Assembly (NCBI GenBank): GCA_023415605.1
Contig: JAEZKB010000263.1
Span: 1 to 30,233 of the forward strand
Source of the DNA: Pseudomonadota bacterium
Lineage (GTDB): Bacteria > Pseudomonadota > Alphaproteobacteria > Rhizobiales > Devosiaceae
Reading direction: 5' to 3'
Length of the DNA stretch: 30,233 nt
Shown here: positions 22,500 through 29,676 of the stretch, one piece after another
Layout: the number at the start of each line of letters is the position of its first letter
How positions within the stretch are numbered: position 1 is the stretch's first letter
Program-made: the position numbers and the translations under genes
Notes under the pieces: model-generated
Seen by the model: the letters and a program-made list of their open reading frames with translations, nothing else
Databases searched by the model: none
Told to the model about the DNA's origin: nothing

Positions 22500-23771
22500 A
22501 TGGCAAACATCACCCGCATTCATGGCCGCCAGGTCTGGGACTCCCGGGGCCGGCCGACGGTCGAAGTCGAAGTGACGCTGGACGACGGCAGCCGCGGCTG
22601 CTCCATCGCCCCCTCTGGCGCCTCCACCGGCCGCCGCGAGGCTCTCGACCGGCGCGACGGCGGCAAGCGCCTCGGCGGCTACGGCGTCGACGGCGCCCTC
22701 GCCTCTGTCAACACCGAAATTGACAGCGAACTCAACGGTCTGGACGCCACCGACCAAACCGCCATCGACGCTGCACTGGTCCGCCTCGACGGTACCCCGC
22801 AGAAGGAGCGGCTCGGCGGCAACGCCATCGTCGCCACCTCGCAGGCCGTCGCCTGGGCGGCCGCCGCCTCGCGAAAAGTCCCGCTCTGGCAGCACCTCCG
22901 CAGCCTCGCTGGCGTCGCCGAGGCGCCGATCCCCGCCCCAATGATCCAGATCTTCGGCGGCGGCCGCCACGCCGGAAATCGCATTGATATCCAGGACTTC
23001 CTCGTCCTCTGCCCAGGCGCCAAAAGCTTCGCCGAAGCCGCGGAAATGACCGCCGAGGTCTACATCGCCGCCGCCTCGGCGATGAAGCAGGCGGGGAAAC
23101 TCAACGGCGTCGCCGACGAGGGCGGCGTCTGGCCCGACTTCACCGCCAACGAAGACGGCCTCGACCTTCTCACCCGCGCCATCGAAGCCGCCGGCTTCAA
23201 GCCCAAGACCGAAGTCGGCATCTGTCTCGACGTCGCCGCCAGCTCCTTTTTCGCCGACAATGCCTATGTGCTTGCGCTGGAAGGCAAGAAACTCGACACC
23301 GCCGGCATGATCGATCTCATGGAGCGCTGGGTCGCTTCCTACCCCATCATCTCGCTCGAAGACCCACTGGCCGAGGACGACGACGCCGGTTTCACCGAAA
23401 TCACCCGCCGTTTGGGCGCAGAAATTCAGATTATCGGCGACGACTATCTCACCACCAGCGCCGCCCGCATTGCCCATGCGGCAACGATCGAGGCCTGCAA
23501 CGCCGTCCTGCTCAAGGCCAACCAGTGCGGTACCATCACCGAACTGATCGCCGCCTCCAATGCCGCGCGCACACTCGGCTGGAACACTATCCAATCGGGA
23601 CGCTCCGGCGAGAGCGAAGACGTCACCCTGAGCCATCTCGCTGTTGGCCTCGGATCCGATCAGATCAAGGTCGGCTCCATGACCCGTTCCGAACGCACTG
23701 CCAAGTGGAACGAAGTCATCCGCATCGAAGAAGAGTTCCCGCCGCTGCAGTATTGGCGATTTGCTGTTTAA
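22500..23771 (+). CDS. Enolase paralogue with altered active site
   Basis: The 423-residue protein aligns along its whole length with enolase (2-phosphoglycerate dehydratase). It has GRQVWDSRGRPTVEVEV, the lid loop APSGASTGRREALDRRDG, metal ligands Asp244, Glu287 and Asp314, and catalytic residues Glu207 (ADEGG), Lys339 (LLKANQ) and Lys390 (QIKVGS). Differences from canonical enolase are concentrated at the substrate site. The SHRSGET motif is SGRSGES (Gly367 in place of histidine), QEF is QDF (Asp166), GDEGG-x-APN is ADEGGVWPD, and IEDG is LEDP. The chemistry of proton removal is thus kept, but substrate contacts are changed. It is probably not the housekeeping enolase but a lyase for a related phosphorylated hydroxy acid. 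It follows the APH-like kinase by 16 bases and precedes a LacI regulator. Confidence 0.88.
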   Translation: MANITRIHGRQVWDSRGRPTVEVEVTLDDGSRGCSIAPSGASTGRREALDRRDGGKRLGGYGVDGALASVNTEIDSELNGLDATDQTAIDAALVRLDGTPQKERLGGNAIVATSQAVAWAAAASRKVPLWQHLRSLAGVAEAPIPAPMIQIFGGGRHAGNRIDIQDFLVLCPGAKSFAEAAEMTAEVYIAAASAMKQAGKLNGVADEGGVWPDFTANEDGLDLLTRAIEAAGFKPKTEVGICLDVAASSFFADNAYVLALEGKKLDTAGMIDLMERWVASYPIISLEDPLAEDDDAGFTEITRRLGAEIQIIGDDYLTTSAARIAHAATIEACNAVLLKANQCGTITELIAASNAARTLGWNTIQSGRSGESEDVTLSHLAVGLGSDQIKVGSMTRSERTAKWNEVIRIEEEFPPLQYWRFAV

Positions 23772-23788
23772 TAAAATGTCGATATATT
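23761..23788 (+). promoter_or_regulatory. Weak candidate promoter for the LacI-family gene
   Basis: TTGCTG (23761-23766) and TATATT (23783-23788) are 16 bases apart in an AT-rich stretch that stands out from its GC-rich surroundings. The -35 box lies in the last codons of the enolase-like gene. The regulator might instead be expressed only by readthrough. Confidence 0.3.
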
Positions 23789-23812
23789 GCCCACCTGTTT
23801 AGGGGGCGTGGG

Positions 23813-24832
23813 GTGGTCGACCATAACAAGAAGACCTCGGGCCGCATGGTTCGAGTAGAAGATGTCGCGCGGGAAGCGGGCGTTTCACCCATCACAGTGT
23901 CGCGGACTCTCAGCAACCCCGAAAAAGTCCGCGAAGAGACCCGCAGGAAGGTAGAAGCGGCGGTCGCCAAGACCGGCTACGTTCTCAATCGCTTCGCTTC
24001 TAGCTTGCGGTCGGGCCGTTCGACGATCGTTTCGATGTTCGTCTCCAACCTCTCCAATGCGCATTACGCCAATGCCATCCAAGGCTGCGCCGATGCTTTC
24101 GAAGGCAGCCGCTATCACTTGCTGTTGGCACAAACGGGTTATGCCGACGTGGCGCAGAAGGACATCCTCGATGAAGTGCTGCCCTTCCGGCCCGCAGCAA
24201 TGATCTTCACCGCGCCCGTCGAGTCCGAATCCGTGCGCGAGCAGCTGCGCGTAATGGATATGCCCGTGGTTGAACTGTTCGAGTTCGTCAACGATCCGGT
24301 CGATATGCTGGTCGGGTTCTCGAGCTTCGATGGCGGCCGCTTGCTTGGCCAACATTTTCGCGATCGCGGCTATCGCAAGGTTGCCTATGTCGGCCGCACG
24401 ACCAACCCCAGCAACAACGCGCTAGCCGGCTTTGCGGACGGGCTCGGCCGCTCCCCGGATCTCCTGCATCCGATCGACGGTCGCCTCAGTATCAGCGACG
24501 GCATGGCGGCCTTCGAGTCCATTCTGACGCAGGCCCCTGACGTCGACGCCATCCAGTTCGCCGGCGACGTGCTGGCCGTCGGCGCCATCCTGCAGGCGCG
24601 CAAGATGGGCATCGACATTCCGGGCCGCGTTGCCCTCGCCGGCTATGGTGACCTCGATTTCTCGCCACATGTCACGCCGGCGCTCACCACCATTCACGTT
24701 TCGAGTTACCAGATGGGCCTCGCTGCCGGGCAAATGCTCTTGAAGCGCCTCAACCACGAAGAGATCGGCGAACGAATGGTGATGACGCCCATCCACCTCG
24801 AAATGCGCGACAGTACGGCGCCAAGGGCCTAG
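23813..24832 (+). CDS. LacI-family transcriptional regulator
   Basis: The 339-residue protein has an N-terminal LacI helix-turn-helix, VRVEDVAREAGVSPITVSRTLSNPEKVREETR, with a hinge helix LNRFASSLRSGRS. A periplasmic-binding-protein-like sensor domain follows (STIVSMFVSNLSNAHYANAI to the C-terminus) that would bind a sugar or sugar acid. GYGDLDFSPHVTPALTTIHV is the typical late-domain motif. I start at GTG 23813, six bases after AGGGGG. The ATG at 23846 lacks a ribosome binding site but would still include the whole DNA-binding domain. The sequence resembles the GntR (gluconate) subgroup of LacI regulators. It probably controls the surrounding kinase, enolase-like, SDR and dehydratase genes. 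It shares CTAG with the convergent SDR gene. Confidence 0.92.
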   Translation: MVDHNKKTSGRMVRVEDVAREAGVSPITVSRTLSNPEKVREETRRKVEAAVAKTGYVLNRFASSLRSGRSTIVSMFVSNLSNAHYANAIQGCADAFEGSRYHLLLAQTGYADVAQKDILDEVLPFRPAAMIFTAPVESESVREQLRVMDMPVVELFEFVNDPVDMLVGFSSFDGGRLLGQHFRDRGYRKVAYVGRTTNPSNNALAGFADGLGRSPDLLHPIDGRLSISDGMAAFESILTQAPDVDAIQFAGDVLAVGAILQARKMGIDIPGRVALAGYGDLDFSPHVTPALTTIHVSSYQMGLAAGQMLLKRLNHEEIGERMVMTPIHLEMRDSTAPRA

Positions 24833-25608
24833 TCCGGCAGCACCACGCCGATCTTCGCGAGCAGTCCGCCATCCACCTTGTATTCGCCGCCGGTGCAGAA
24901 CGCCGCGCGCGGTCCAGCGAGGAAGGCGACCATGTTGCCGACATCCTCGGTCGACCCGACCCGGCCGATCGGATGCGCCTTGCCCCACTCGGCCACCACT
25001 TCGTCTTCCGTGCGGCCATCGAGATTCTCGGACGCCGCAAAGCGCAGCATCGGTGTATCGATAGAGCCGGGGCAAACCGAGTTGACCCGGATGCCATCCT
25101 TGGCGTGGTCGAGCGCCATCGCCCGGGTCAGCGCCAGTACGGCACCCTTCGACGCGACATAAGCCGCCACGTTCGTCTGGCAGGCAATGCCCTGCACCGA
25201 AGCGATATTGACGATCGAGCCGCCGCTCCCCTTCCGCATGAGCGGCACCGCGTGATGGCCGGTGAGATAGATTCCTTTGAGGTTGACGCCGAGCACCCTG
25301 TCCCAGCCGGCCTCGTCCATGGTCTCCACCGTTCCATAAGGCTGGATGGCCGCCGAGTTGACGACGATGTCGACTCGGCCGAACTGACTCGCCACCGCCT
25401 CGAACAAGGCGCCCACCGACGCGCCCGAACTCACATCGCCGACAATGCCGCTGCCGCCCAAGTCGGCCGCCGCTGAGTCGAGCGCATTGCGGTCTGGGCC
25501 GAACAGCACGACCTTGGCGCCCTCGCGCGCCAGCGCCCGTGCGCTCCCCAGGCCGATGCCCGTCGCGCCGCCGGTGATCACCGCCACCTTGCCGTCGAGT
25601 TCACCCAT
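24829..25608 (-). CDS. SDR-family oxidoreductase
   Basis: The 259-residue enzyme is a classical short-chain dehydrogenase: TGGATGIG cofactor loop at about 12-19, NSAA at 84-87, catalytic Ser137 (NIASVQG), Tyr150 and Lys154 (AAYVASKGA), and PGSIDTP. The residue after the second strand is not an aspartate (VVLFGPDRN), and the nearby arginine suggests NADP(H) use. In sugar-acid clusters such enzymes oxidise aldoses to lactones or keto-deoxy acids, so a role beside the xylonate-type dehydratase, divergent across 163 bases, is likely. The substrate cannot be assigned. It is distinct from the DHRS6-like SDR at 20631 and lacks the matching arginines. A GGGAGG-like site (ATGGGAGGAAAGT) precedes the ATG. 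Confidence 0.9.
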   Translation of the reverse strand: MGELDGKVAVITGGATGIGLGSARALAREGAKVVLFGPDRNALDSAAADLGGSGIVGDVSSGASVGALFEAVASQFGRVDIVVNSAAIQPYGTVETMDEAGWDRVLGVNLKGIYLTGHHAVPLMRKGSGGSIVNIASVQGIACQTNVAAYVASKGAVLALTRAMALDHAKDGIRVNSVCPGSIDTPMLRFAASENLDGRTEDEVVAEWGKAHPIGRVGSTEDVGNMVAFLAGPRAAFCTGGEYKVDGGLLAKIGVVLPD

Positions 25609-25771
25609 ACTTTCCTCCCATTGTTCTCGCCGAACCTCAGCGCAAGACTGCCTGATCCGACAAGCCCTCCAATCGCATGCAAGGCCGGACCTTAGACGCA
25701 GGATTTAGATGCGTTCCAAAGCCGAGTGCGATAAGGATGCTGCAAACAGTATGACTATTGAGGAGACCACT

Positions 25772-27571
25772 ATGAGTTCGGCCCCCAACGGCGGCAAGTT
25801 GCGCAGCCGTGCCTGGTTCGACAATCCCGAAAACGCCGACATGACAGCGCTCTATCTCGAGCGCTACATGAATTACGGCCTTTCCCGCGAGGAGCTGCAG
25901 TCGGGCAAGCCGATCATCGGCATCGCCCAGACCGGTTCGGATCTGTCGCCCTGCAACCGCCACCACATGGTGCTGGCCGAACGCGTCCGTGAAGGCATCC
26001 GCGAAGCCGGGGGCATCGCCCTCGAATTCCCGGTCCACCCGATCCAGGAAACCGGCAAGCGCCCCACCGCAGGCCTCGACCGCAACCTTGCTTACCTCGG
26101 CCTCGTCGAAGTGCTCTACGGCTACCCGCTCGATGGCGTGGTCCTGACCATAGGCTGCGACAAGACCACCCCCGCTATGCTGATGGGCGCCGCCACCGTC
26201 AACATCCCGGCCATTGCTCTTTCCGTCGGCCCCATGCTCAATGGCTGGCACAAGGGCGAGCGCACCGGTTCGGGCACGATCGTCTGGAAGGCCCGCCAGA
26301 TGATGGCCGCCGGCGAAATCGACTACCCGCAGTTCATCGAACTGGTGGCCTCTTCGGCCCCTTCCACGGGTTACTGCAACACCATGGGCACCGCCTCGAC
26401 CATGAATTCGCTGGCCGAAGCCCTCGGCATGCAGCTCCCGGGTTCGGCCGCCATCCCGGCGCCCTACCGCGACCGCGCCGAAATGGCCTATCGCACCGGC
26501 AAGCGCATCGTGGAGATGGTAGCTGAGGACCTCAAGCCCTCGGACATCCTCACCAAGGACAACTTCATCAACACCATCGTGGTGAATTCGGCGATTGGCG
26601 GTTCCACCAACGCCCCGATCCACGTCAACGCCATTGCCCGCCATATCGGCGTCGAACTCAACATCGACGACTGGCAGAAGCACGGTCAGAACATCCCGCT
26701 GCTGGTGAACCTGCAGCCGGCCGGTGAATATCTGGGCGAAGACTATTACCATGCCGGCGGTGTGCCGGCGGTCGTCAACGAGCTGATGAAGCAGGGCCTC
26801 ATTCGCGAGAACGCCCCGACCGTCAACGGCAAGTCCATCGGCGAAAACTGCCGCTCGACTCCCATCCAGGACGATAAGGTCATCAAGAAGTTCGACGCGC
26901 CGCTCAAGGCTGCCGCCGGCTTCCTCGTGCTGCGCGGCAACCTCTTCGACAACGCCATCATGAAGACCTCGGTGATCAGTCCGGAATTCCGCGATCGCTA
27001 TCTCTCTGACCCGGCCCATCCGAACATGTTCGAGGGCAAGGCCGTGGTCTTCGACGGTCCGGAGGACTACCACCACCGCATCGACGACCCCTCGCTCGAG
27101 ATCGACGAGCACACGCTGCTCTTCATGCGCGGCGCCGGCCCGATCGGCTATCCAGGTGCCGCCGAAGTCGTCAACATGCGGCCGCCGGACTACCTGATCA
27201 AGAAGGGCGTTACCTCGCTGGCCTGCATCGGCGACGGCCGCCAGTCCGGCACCTCGGGCTCACCCTCGATCCTCAACGCCTCGCCCGAAGCGGCGGCCGG
27301 CGGCAACCTCGCCATTCTCAAGACGGGCGACCGGGTGCGCATCGACCTCAACAAGGGCGAAGCCAACATCCTGATCTCGGATGAGGAAATCGCCAGGCGC
27401 CGTGCCGACCTCCAGTCCCACGGCGGCTACAAGTACCCGGCACACCAGACCCCGTGGCAGGAAATCCAGCGCGGCCTGGTCGACCAGCTCGGTAACGGTG
27501 CCGTGCTCAAGCCCGCCGTCAACTACCAACGCATCGCCCAGACCCAGGGCATTCCCCGCGACAACCACTGA
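25772..27571 (+). CDS. xylD: IlvD/Edd-family sugar-acid dehydratase, D-xylonate dehydratase type
   Basis: These iron-sulfur lyases remove water from aldonic acids to give 2-keto-3-deoxy acids. The 599-residue protein follows Caulobacter XylD closely from the start (LRSRAWFDNPENADMTALYL, ERYMNYGLSREELQSGKPII, GIAQTGSDLSPCNR) to the end (TPWQEI, histidine-tipped C-terminus). [2Fe-2S] ligands are Cys61 (SPCNR), Cys129 (IGCDKTTP) and Cys202 (YCNTMGTASTM), and GSTNAPIHVNAIARH is the substrate region. I chose ATG 25772 with GAGGAG upstream. In-frame starts at 25709 and 25751 add residues not seen in XylD. D-xylonate is the likely substrate, with L-arabinonate or another aldonate possible. XylC, XylX and XylA of the Weimberg route are not in the window. 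A strong terminator follows. Confidence 0.92.
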   Translation: MSSAPNGGKLRSRAWFDNPENADMTALYLERYMNYGLSREELQSGKPIIGIAQTGSDLSPCNRHHMVLAERVREGIREAGGIALEFPVHPIQETGKRPTAGLDRNLAYLGLVEVLYGYPLDGVVLTIGCDKTTPAMLMGAATVNIPAIALSVGPMLNGWHKGERTGSGTIVWKARQMMAAGEIDYPQFIELVASSAPSTGYCNTMGTASTMNSLAEALGMQLPGSAAIPAPYRDRAEMAYRTGKRIVEMVAEDLKPSDILTKDNFINTIVVNSAIGGSTNAPIHVNAIARHIGVELNIDDWQKHGQNIPLLVNLQPAGEYLGEDYYHAGGVPAVVNELMKQGLIRENAPTVNGKSIGENCRSTPIQDDKVIKKFDAPLKAAAGFLVLRGNLFDNAIMKTSVISPEFRDRYLSDPAHPNMFEGKAVVFDGPEDYHHRIDDPSLEIDEHTLLFMRGAGPIGYPGAAEVVNMRPPDYLIKKGVTSLACIGDGRQSGTSGSPSILNASPEAAAGGNLAILKTGDRVRIDLNKGEANILISDEEIARRRADLQSHGGYKYPAHQTPWQEIQRGLVDQLGNGAVLKPAVNYQRIAQTQGIPRDNH

Positions 27572-27588
27572 TCGCGGTGCAAGGTTCA

Positions 27589-27616
27589 AGCAGGCCCGGA
27601 GCAATCCGGGCCTGCT
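27589..27616 (+). terminator. Strong hairpin terminator after the xylonate-type dehydratase
   Basis: AGCAGGCCCGGA (27589-27600), loop GCAA and TCCGGGCCTGCT (27605-27616) form a perfect 12-bp stem with a stable GNRA-type loop. CATTTCTGTC follows on the plus strand. It lies 17 bases after the stop codon. Confidence 0.88.
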
Positions 27617-27727
27617 CATTTCTGTCGTTCGGGTCATTGTGCAGGGCGACGCCGTGCCGACTACCAGCCCATCGGCGCAACCGCCTGAGATAAATCAGCT
27701 TCCGCCGCCACTAGCCCGCCGCAATGT

Positions 27728-27757
27728 TTGACGAAGCAGGCCGCGATGGCGCACAAT
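27728..27757 (+). promoter_or_regulatory. Promoter of the cyclic-nucleotide-binding-domain gene
   Basis: TTGACG (27728-27733) and CACAAT (27752-27757) lie 18 bases apart, placing the transcription start near 27764, about 22 bases before the start codon. GAGGGAC is the ribosome binding site. A half-palindromic CTGAGATAAATCAG lies upstream near 27686-27699 and may be a regulator site. Confidence 0.5.
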
Positions 27758-27785
27758 CAGCGCGAGTTGTAGGGGCTCGAGGGAC

Positions 27786-28253
27786 ATGTCCGACATTCTG
27801 GATTTCTGCCAAGGTCGCGAAGCAAAGACCTTTAAGCCGGGCGCGATACTGATCAGCGAAGGCGGCCAGGAGGGGAAACTCTTCGTCCTCATCGACGGCC
27901 AGGTCGAGGTGCTGCGCAAGGACACGCAGGTCAGCTATATCGATGAGCCGGGTTCCATCTTCGGCGAAATGTCGGTGCTGCTGGACATGCCCTACAGCGC
28001 TACGGTCAAGGCGCTGTCTGAGGTCAAGGCCTACGTCATCGACGACGCCATCGGCTTTCTCGCCTCCAAGCCCGAGATCGCCATCTACGTGGCCTCGCTG
28101 CTGGCGCGCCGTCTCTATTACACCACGTCCTATCTGGTGGATCTGCAGCAGCAGGCGGCCGGCAAGCGCGAGGATCTCGATCTCGTCGATCGCATCCTCG
28201 AGCAGCTTGTGCAGAAGCCGGACGAGCCCAAGGCCGGCAAGCGCAAGAAGTAG
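27786..28253 (+). CDS. Stand-alone cyclic-nucleotide-binding-domain (CRP-like) protein without DNA-binding domain
   Basis: The 155-residue protein is a single cNMP-binding domain: AKTFKPGAILISEGGQEGKLFVLIDGQVEVL (beta roll), then GSIFGEMSVLLDMPYSATVKAL, the phosphate-binding cassette. The cassette glutamate is present (Glu61), but the position normally held by arginine before S-A-T-V is Tyr70 (MPYSATV). Binding of a cyclic nucleotide phosphate is thus doubtful. No helix-turn-helix follows. Instead there is a helical, charged, lysine-rich tail (KPDEPKAGKRKK). It may be a signalling or protein-interaction module. It converges on the DUF3307 gene with only four bases between stops. Confidence 0.87.
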   Translation: MSDILDFCQGREAKTFKPGAILISEGGQEGKLFVLIDGQVEVLRKDTQVSYIDEPGSIFGEMSVLLDMPYSATVKALSEVKAYVIDDAIGFLASKPEIAIYVASLLARRLYYTTSYLVDLQQQAAGKREDLDLVDRILEQLVQKPDEPKAGKRKK

Positions 28254-28257
28254 GCTG

Positions 28258-28644
28258 TCAGGCCAGGCCCTTGGCCACGATCACCCCGTAGATGATCGCC
28301 GCATAGGTCAGCTGATGCGTCAGCTGGTCAATGCCATGCAACGCCCAGAACCGGCGCGGCGACGTATCGACATGCACGCCCTTCGAATAGTGGATTTTCG
28401 AGTAGTCCAAGACGTAGTGGACCACGAACTCCGCCACGACGATCCCTACGAGCGGCAGCAGCGGCGTTCCGGCTACTAGCAGCACGATGGCGGTCAGCCC
28501 CGCATGCACCCCGGCATGCGCGTAGCCGCCCGGATGGCGAAGGTCTCCCTTCCCGCCCAGCATCCAGCCGGGCTGGAGAAAGTAGTCTGCAACGTAGTGC
28601 TTGATCTCGAGTCCGAGCAAAAGAAGAAAGAAGAGACCGAGCAT
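28258..28644 (-). CDS. DUF3307 integral membrane protein
   Basis: The 128-residue protein belongs to the DUF3307 family. It begins with a hydrophobic segment MLGLFFLLLLGLEIKHYVADYFLQP and has GGYAHAGVHAGLTAIVLLVAG and EFVVHYVLDYSKIHYSK. A final helix (LTYAAIIYGVIVAKGLA) closes it, giving three to four membrane segments. Histidines and aspartates cluster at conserved positions (HYVADYF, HAGVHAG, HYVLDY), a pattern that could bind a metal, but no function is established for the family. The start codon is ATG at 28644. A perfect palindrome lies 36 bases upstream. Confidence 0.85.
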   Translation of the reverse strand: MLGLFFLLLLGLEIKHYVADYFLQPGWMLGGKGDLRHPGGYAHAGVHAGLTAIVLLVAGTPLLPLVGIVVAEFVVHYVLDYSKIHYSKGVHVDTSPRRFWALHGIDQLTHQLTYAAIIYGVIVAKGLA

Positions 28645-28680
28645 TTCCGATGGGCACCCCCCAATAGCCGAACTCCAGCG

Positions 28681-28698
28681 ACGCGGTTCACACCGCGT
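28681..28698. promoter_or_regulatory. Perfect palindrome ACGCGGT-TCAC-ACCGCGT upstream of DUF3307
   Basis: Seven-base perfect arms with a four-base centre lie in the divergent region between the DUF3307 gene (start 28644) and the FecR gene (start 28861). The GC-rich arms could form a hairpin or bind a dimeric regulator. No T run follows on either strand. Confidence 0.45.
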
Positions 28699-28860
28699 TC
28701 CCCCCGCTTGGGATCGAGACTGGCAATCCGCTGCCTAACGCGCAAGCACAGAGTTTTGCTTTGTTCATCAACGCCACAGCCATTGTTCAGGAGGTGTTCA
28801 GCTTGAAAGTGCGAACCGGTCCGTGCGGCGCGCCCCGTCAGCCGCATCGAGGTGACGAAG

Positions 28861-29643
28861 ATGCAAAAGGTCGTATTGAGTCTTGCTGCAAGTCTGCTTC
28901 TGCTAGCGCCCGGAGCCGCTTTTGCGGATGCTACCGGTACGGCCAAGGGTGTCGATCCCGATGCGTCGGCCAAGCGCGGCAGCGACACCCAGGTGCTCGT
29001 CGTCGGTTCGGATATCTTCATTGGTGACATGGTCAAGACCGGCCCCTCGGGTCAAGTCCAGATCAAGTTTTCCGACAACACCGAACTCGTCGTCGGCCCG
29101 CGCTCGTCCCTCACCATCGAGGACTATCTGCTGCGCGAAGATGGCTCAGCCGGCAAACTCGCCGTCAACACGCTGGCTGGCACTTTTCGGTTCGTGACCG
29201 GTAACGCCCCCAAGGACCGCTACCTCATCAAGACCCCGACCGGGACCATCGGCGTGCGCGGCACGGCCTTCGACTGGCGCAACACCGGCGAAGGCACGGC
29301 GGCCATGCTCTATCACGGCGCCATCGAAGTCTGCACCACTGGCGGCACTTGTGTACTGCTCGAGGATGTCTGCGACGTTGCCGAATACAACAGCACCGAA
29401 GCCCGCCTGATCGGTCACTTCGACCTCATCACCGGCGACGCCCGCGCCACCTTCCGCGGTTTCTTCCCCTATGCGGTGAGCCAGAACCAGCTACTGCGCG
29501 AATTCCGCATCAACGGCGCCGAACGCTGCGTGAACCGCCCCGCCGGCAGCGAACCACCACCGTCAATTTCGACGCCGGGATCGCCGGGCGGCGGCCGTAC
29601 GCCTCCGCCGCCCGGCAACATTATTGGTATTCGAGGCCGATAG
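28861..29643 (+). CDS. Secreted FecR-domain protein
   Basis: The 260-residue protein has a signal peptide (MQKVVLSLAASLLLLAPGAAFA) and one FecR domain of the secreted, non-sigma-regulator kind: VLVVGSDIFIGDMVKTGPSG, then VQIKFSDNTELVVGPRSSLTIEDYLL and the central motif IKTPTGTIGVRGTAFDWR. FecR-like proteins of this type are periplasmic or surface proteins. Three cysteines follow (VCTTGGTC, EDVC) and another near the C-terminus. The tail is proline/glycine-rich (PGSPGGGRTPPPPG). ATG 28861 is preferred over GTG 28852, since AGGTGA precedes the ATG at the right distance. It is followed after 33 bases by the CHASE2 gene, an arrangement often seen in proteobacteria, suggesting they act together. 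Confidence 0.88.
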   Translation: MQKVVLSLAASLLLLAPGAAFADATGTAKGVDPDASAKRGSDTQVLVVGSDIFIGDMVKTGPSGQVQIKFSDNTELVVGPRSSLTIEDYLLREDGSAGKLAVNTLAGTFRFVTGNAPKDRYLIKTPTGTIGVRGTAFDWRNTGEGTAAMLYHGAIEVCTTGGTCVLLEDVCDVAEYNSTEARLIGHFDLITGDARATFRGFFPYAVSQNQLLREFRINGAERCVNRPAGSEPPPSISTPGSPGGGRTPPPPGNIIGIRGR

Positions 29644-29676
29644 CCTTACACGTCTGACTTCGCTACACCTTTCGGC

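Noticed and set aside
22458..23636. Minus-strand open frame of 392 codons opposite the enolase paralogue
   Set aside because: Glycine- and aspartate-rich antisense shadow without conserved domains.
23525..23812. N-terminal extension of the LacI-family gene by 96 codons
   Set aside because: It overlaps the enolase paralogue in another frame and has no LacI resemblance. GTG 23813 has a good ribosome binding site.
25637..27112. Minus-strand open frame of 491 codons opposite the xylonate-type dehydratase
   Set aside because: It is the antisense shadow of a clearly conserved gene, with no recognisable motifs.
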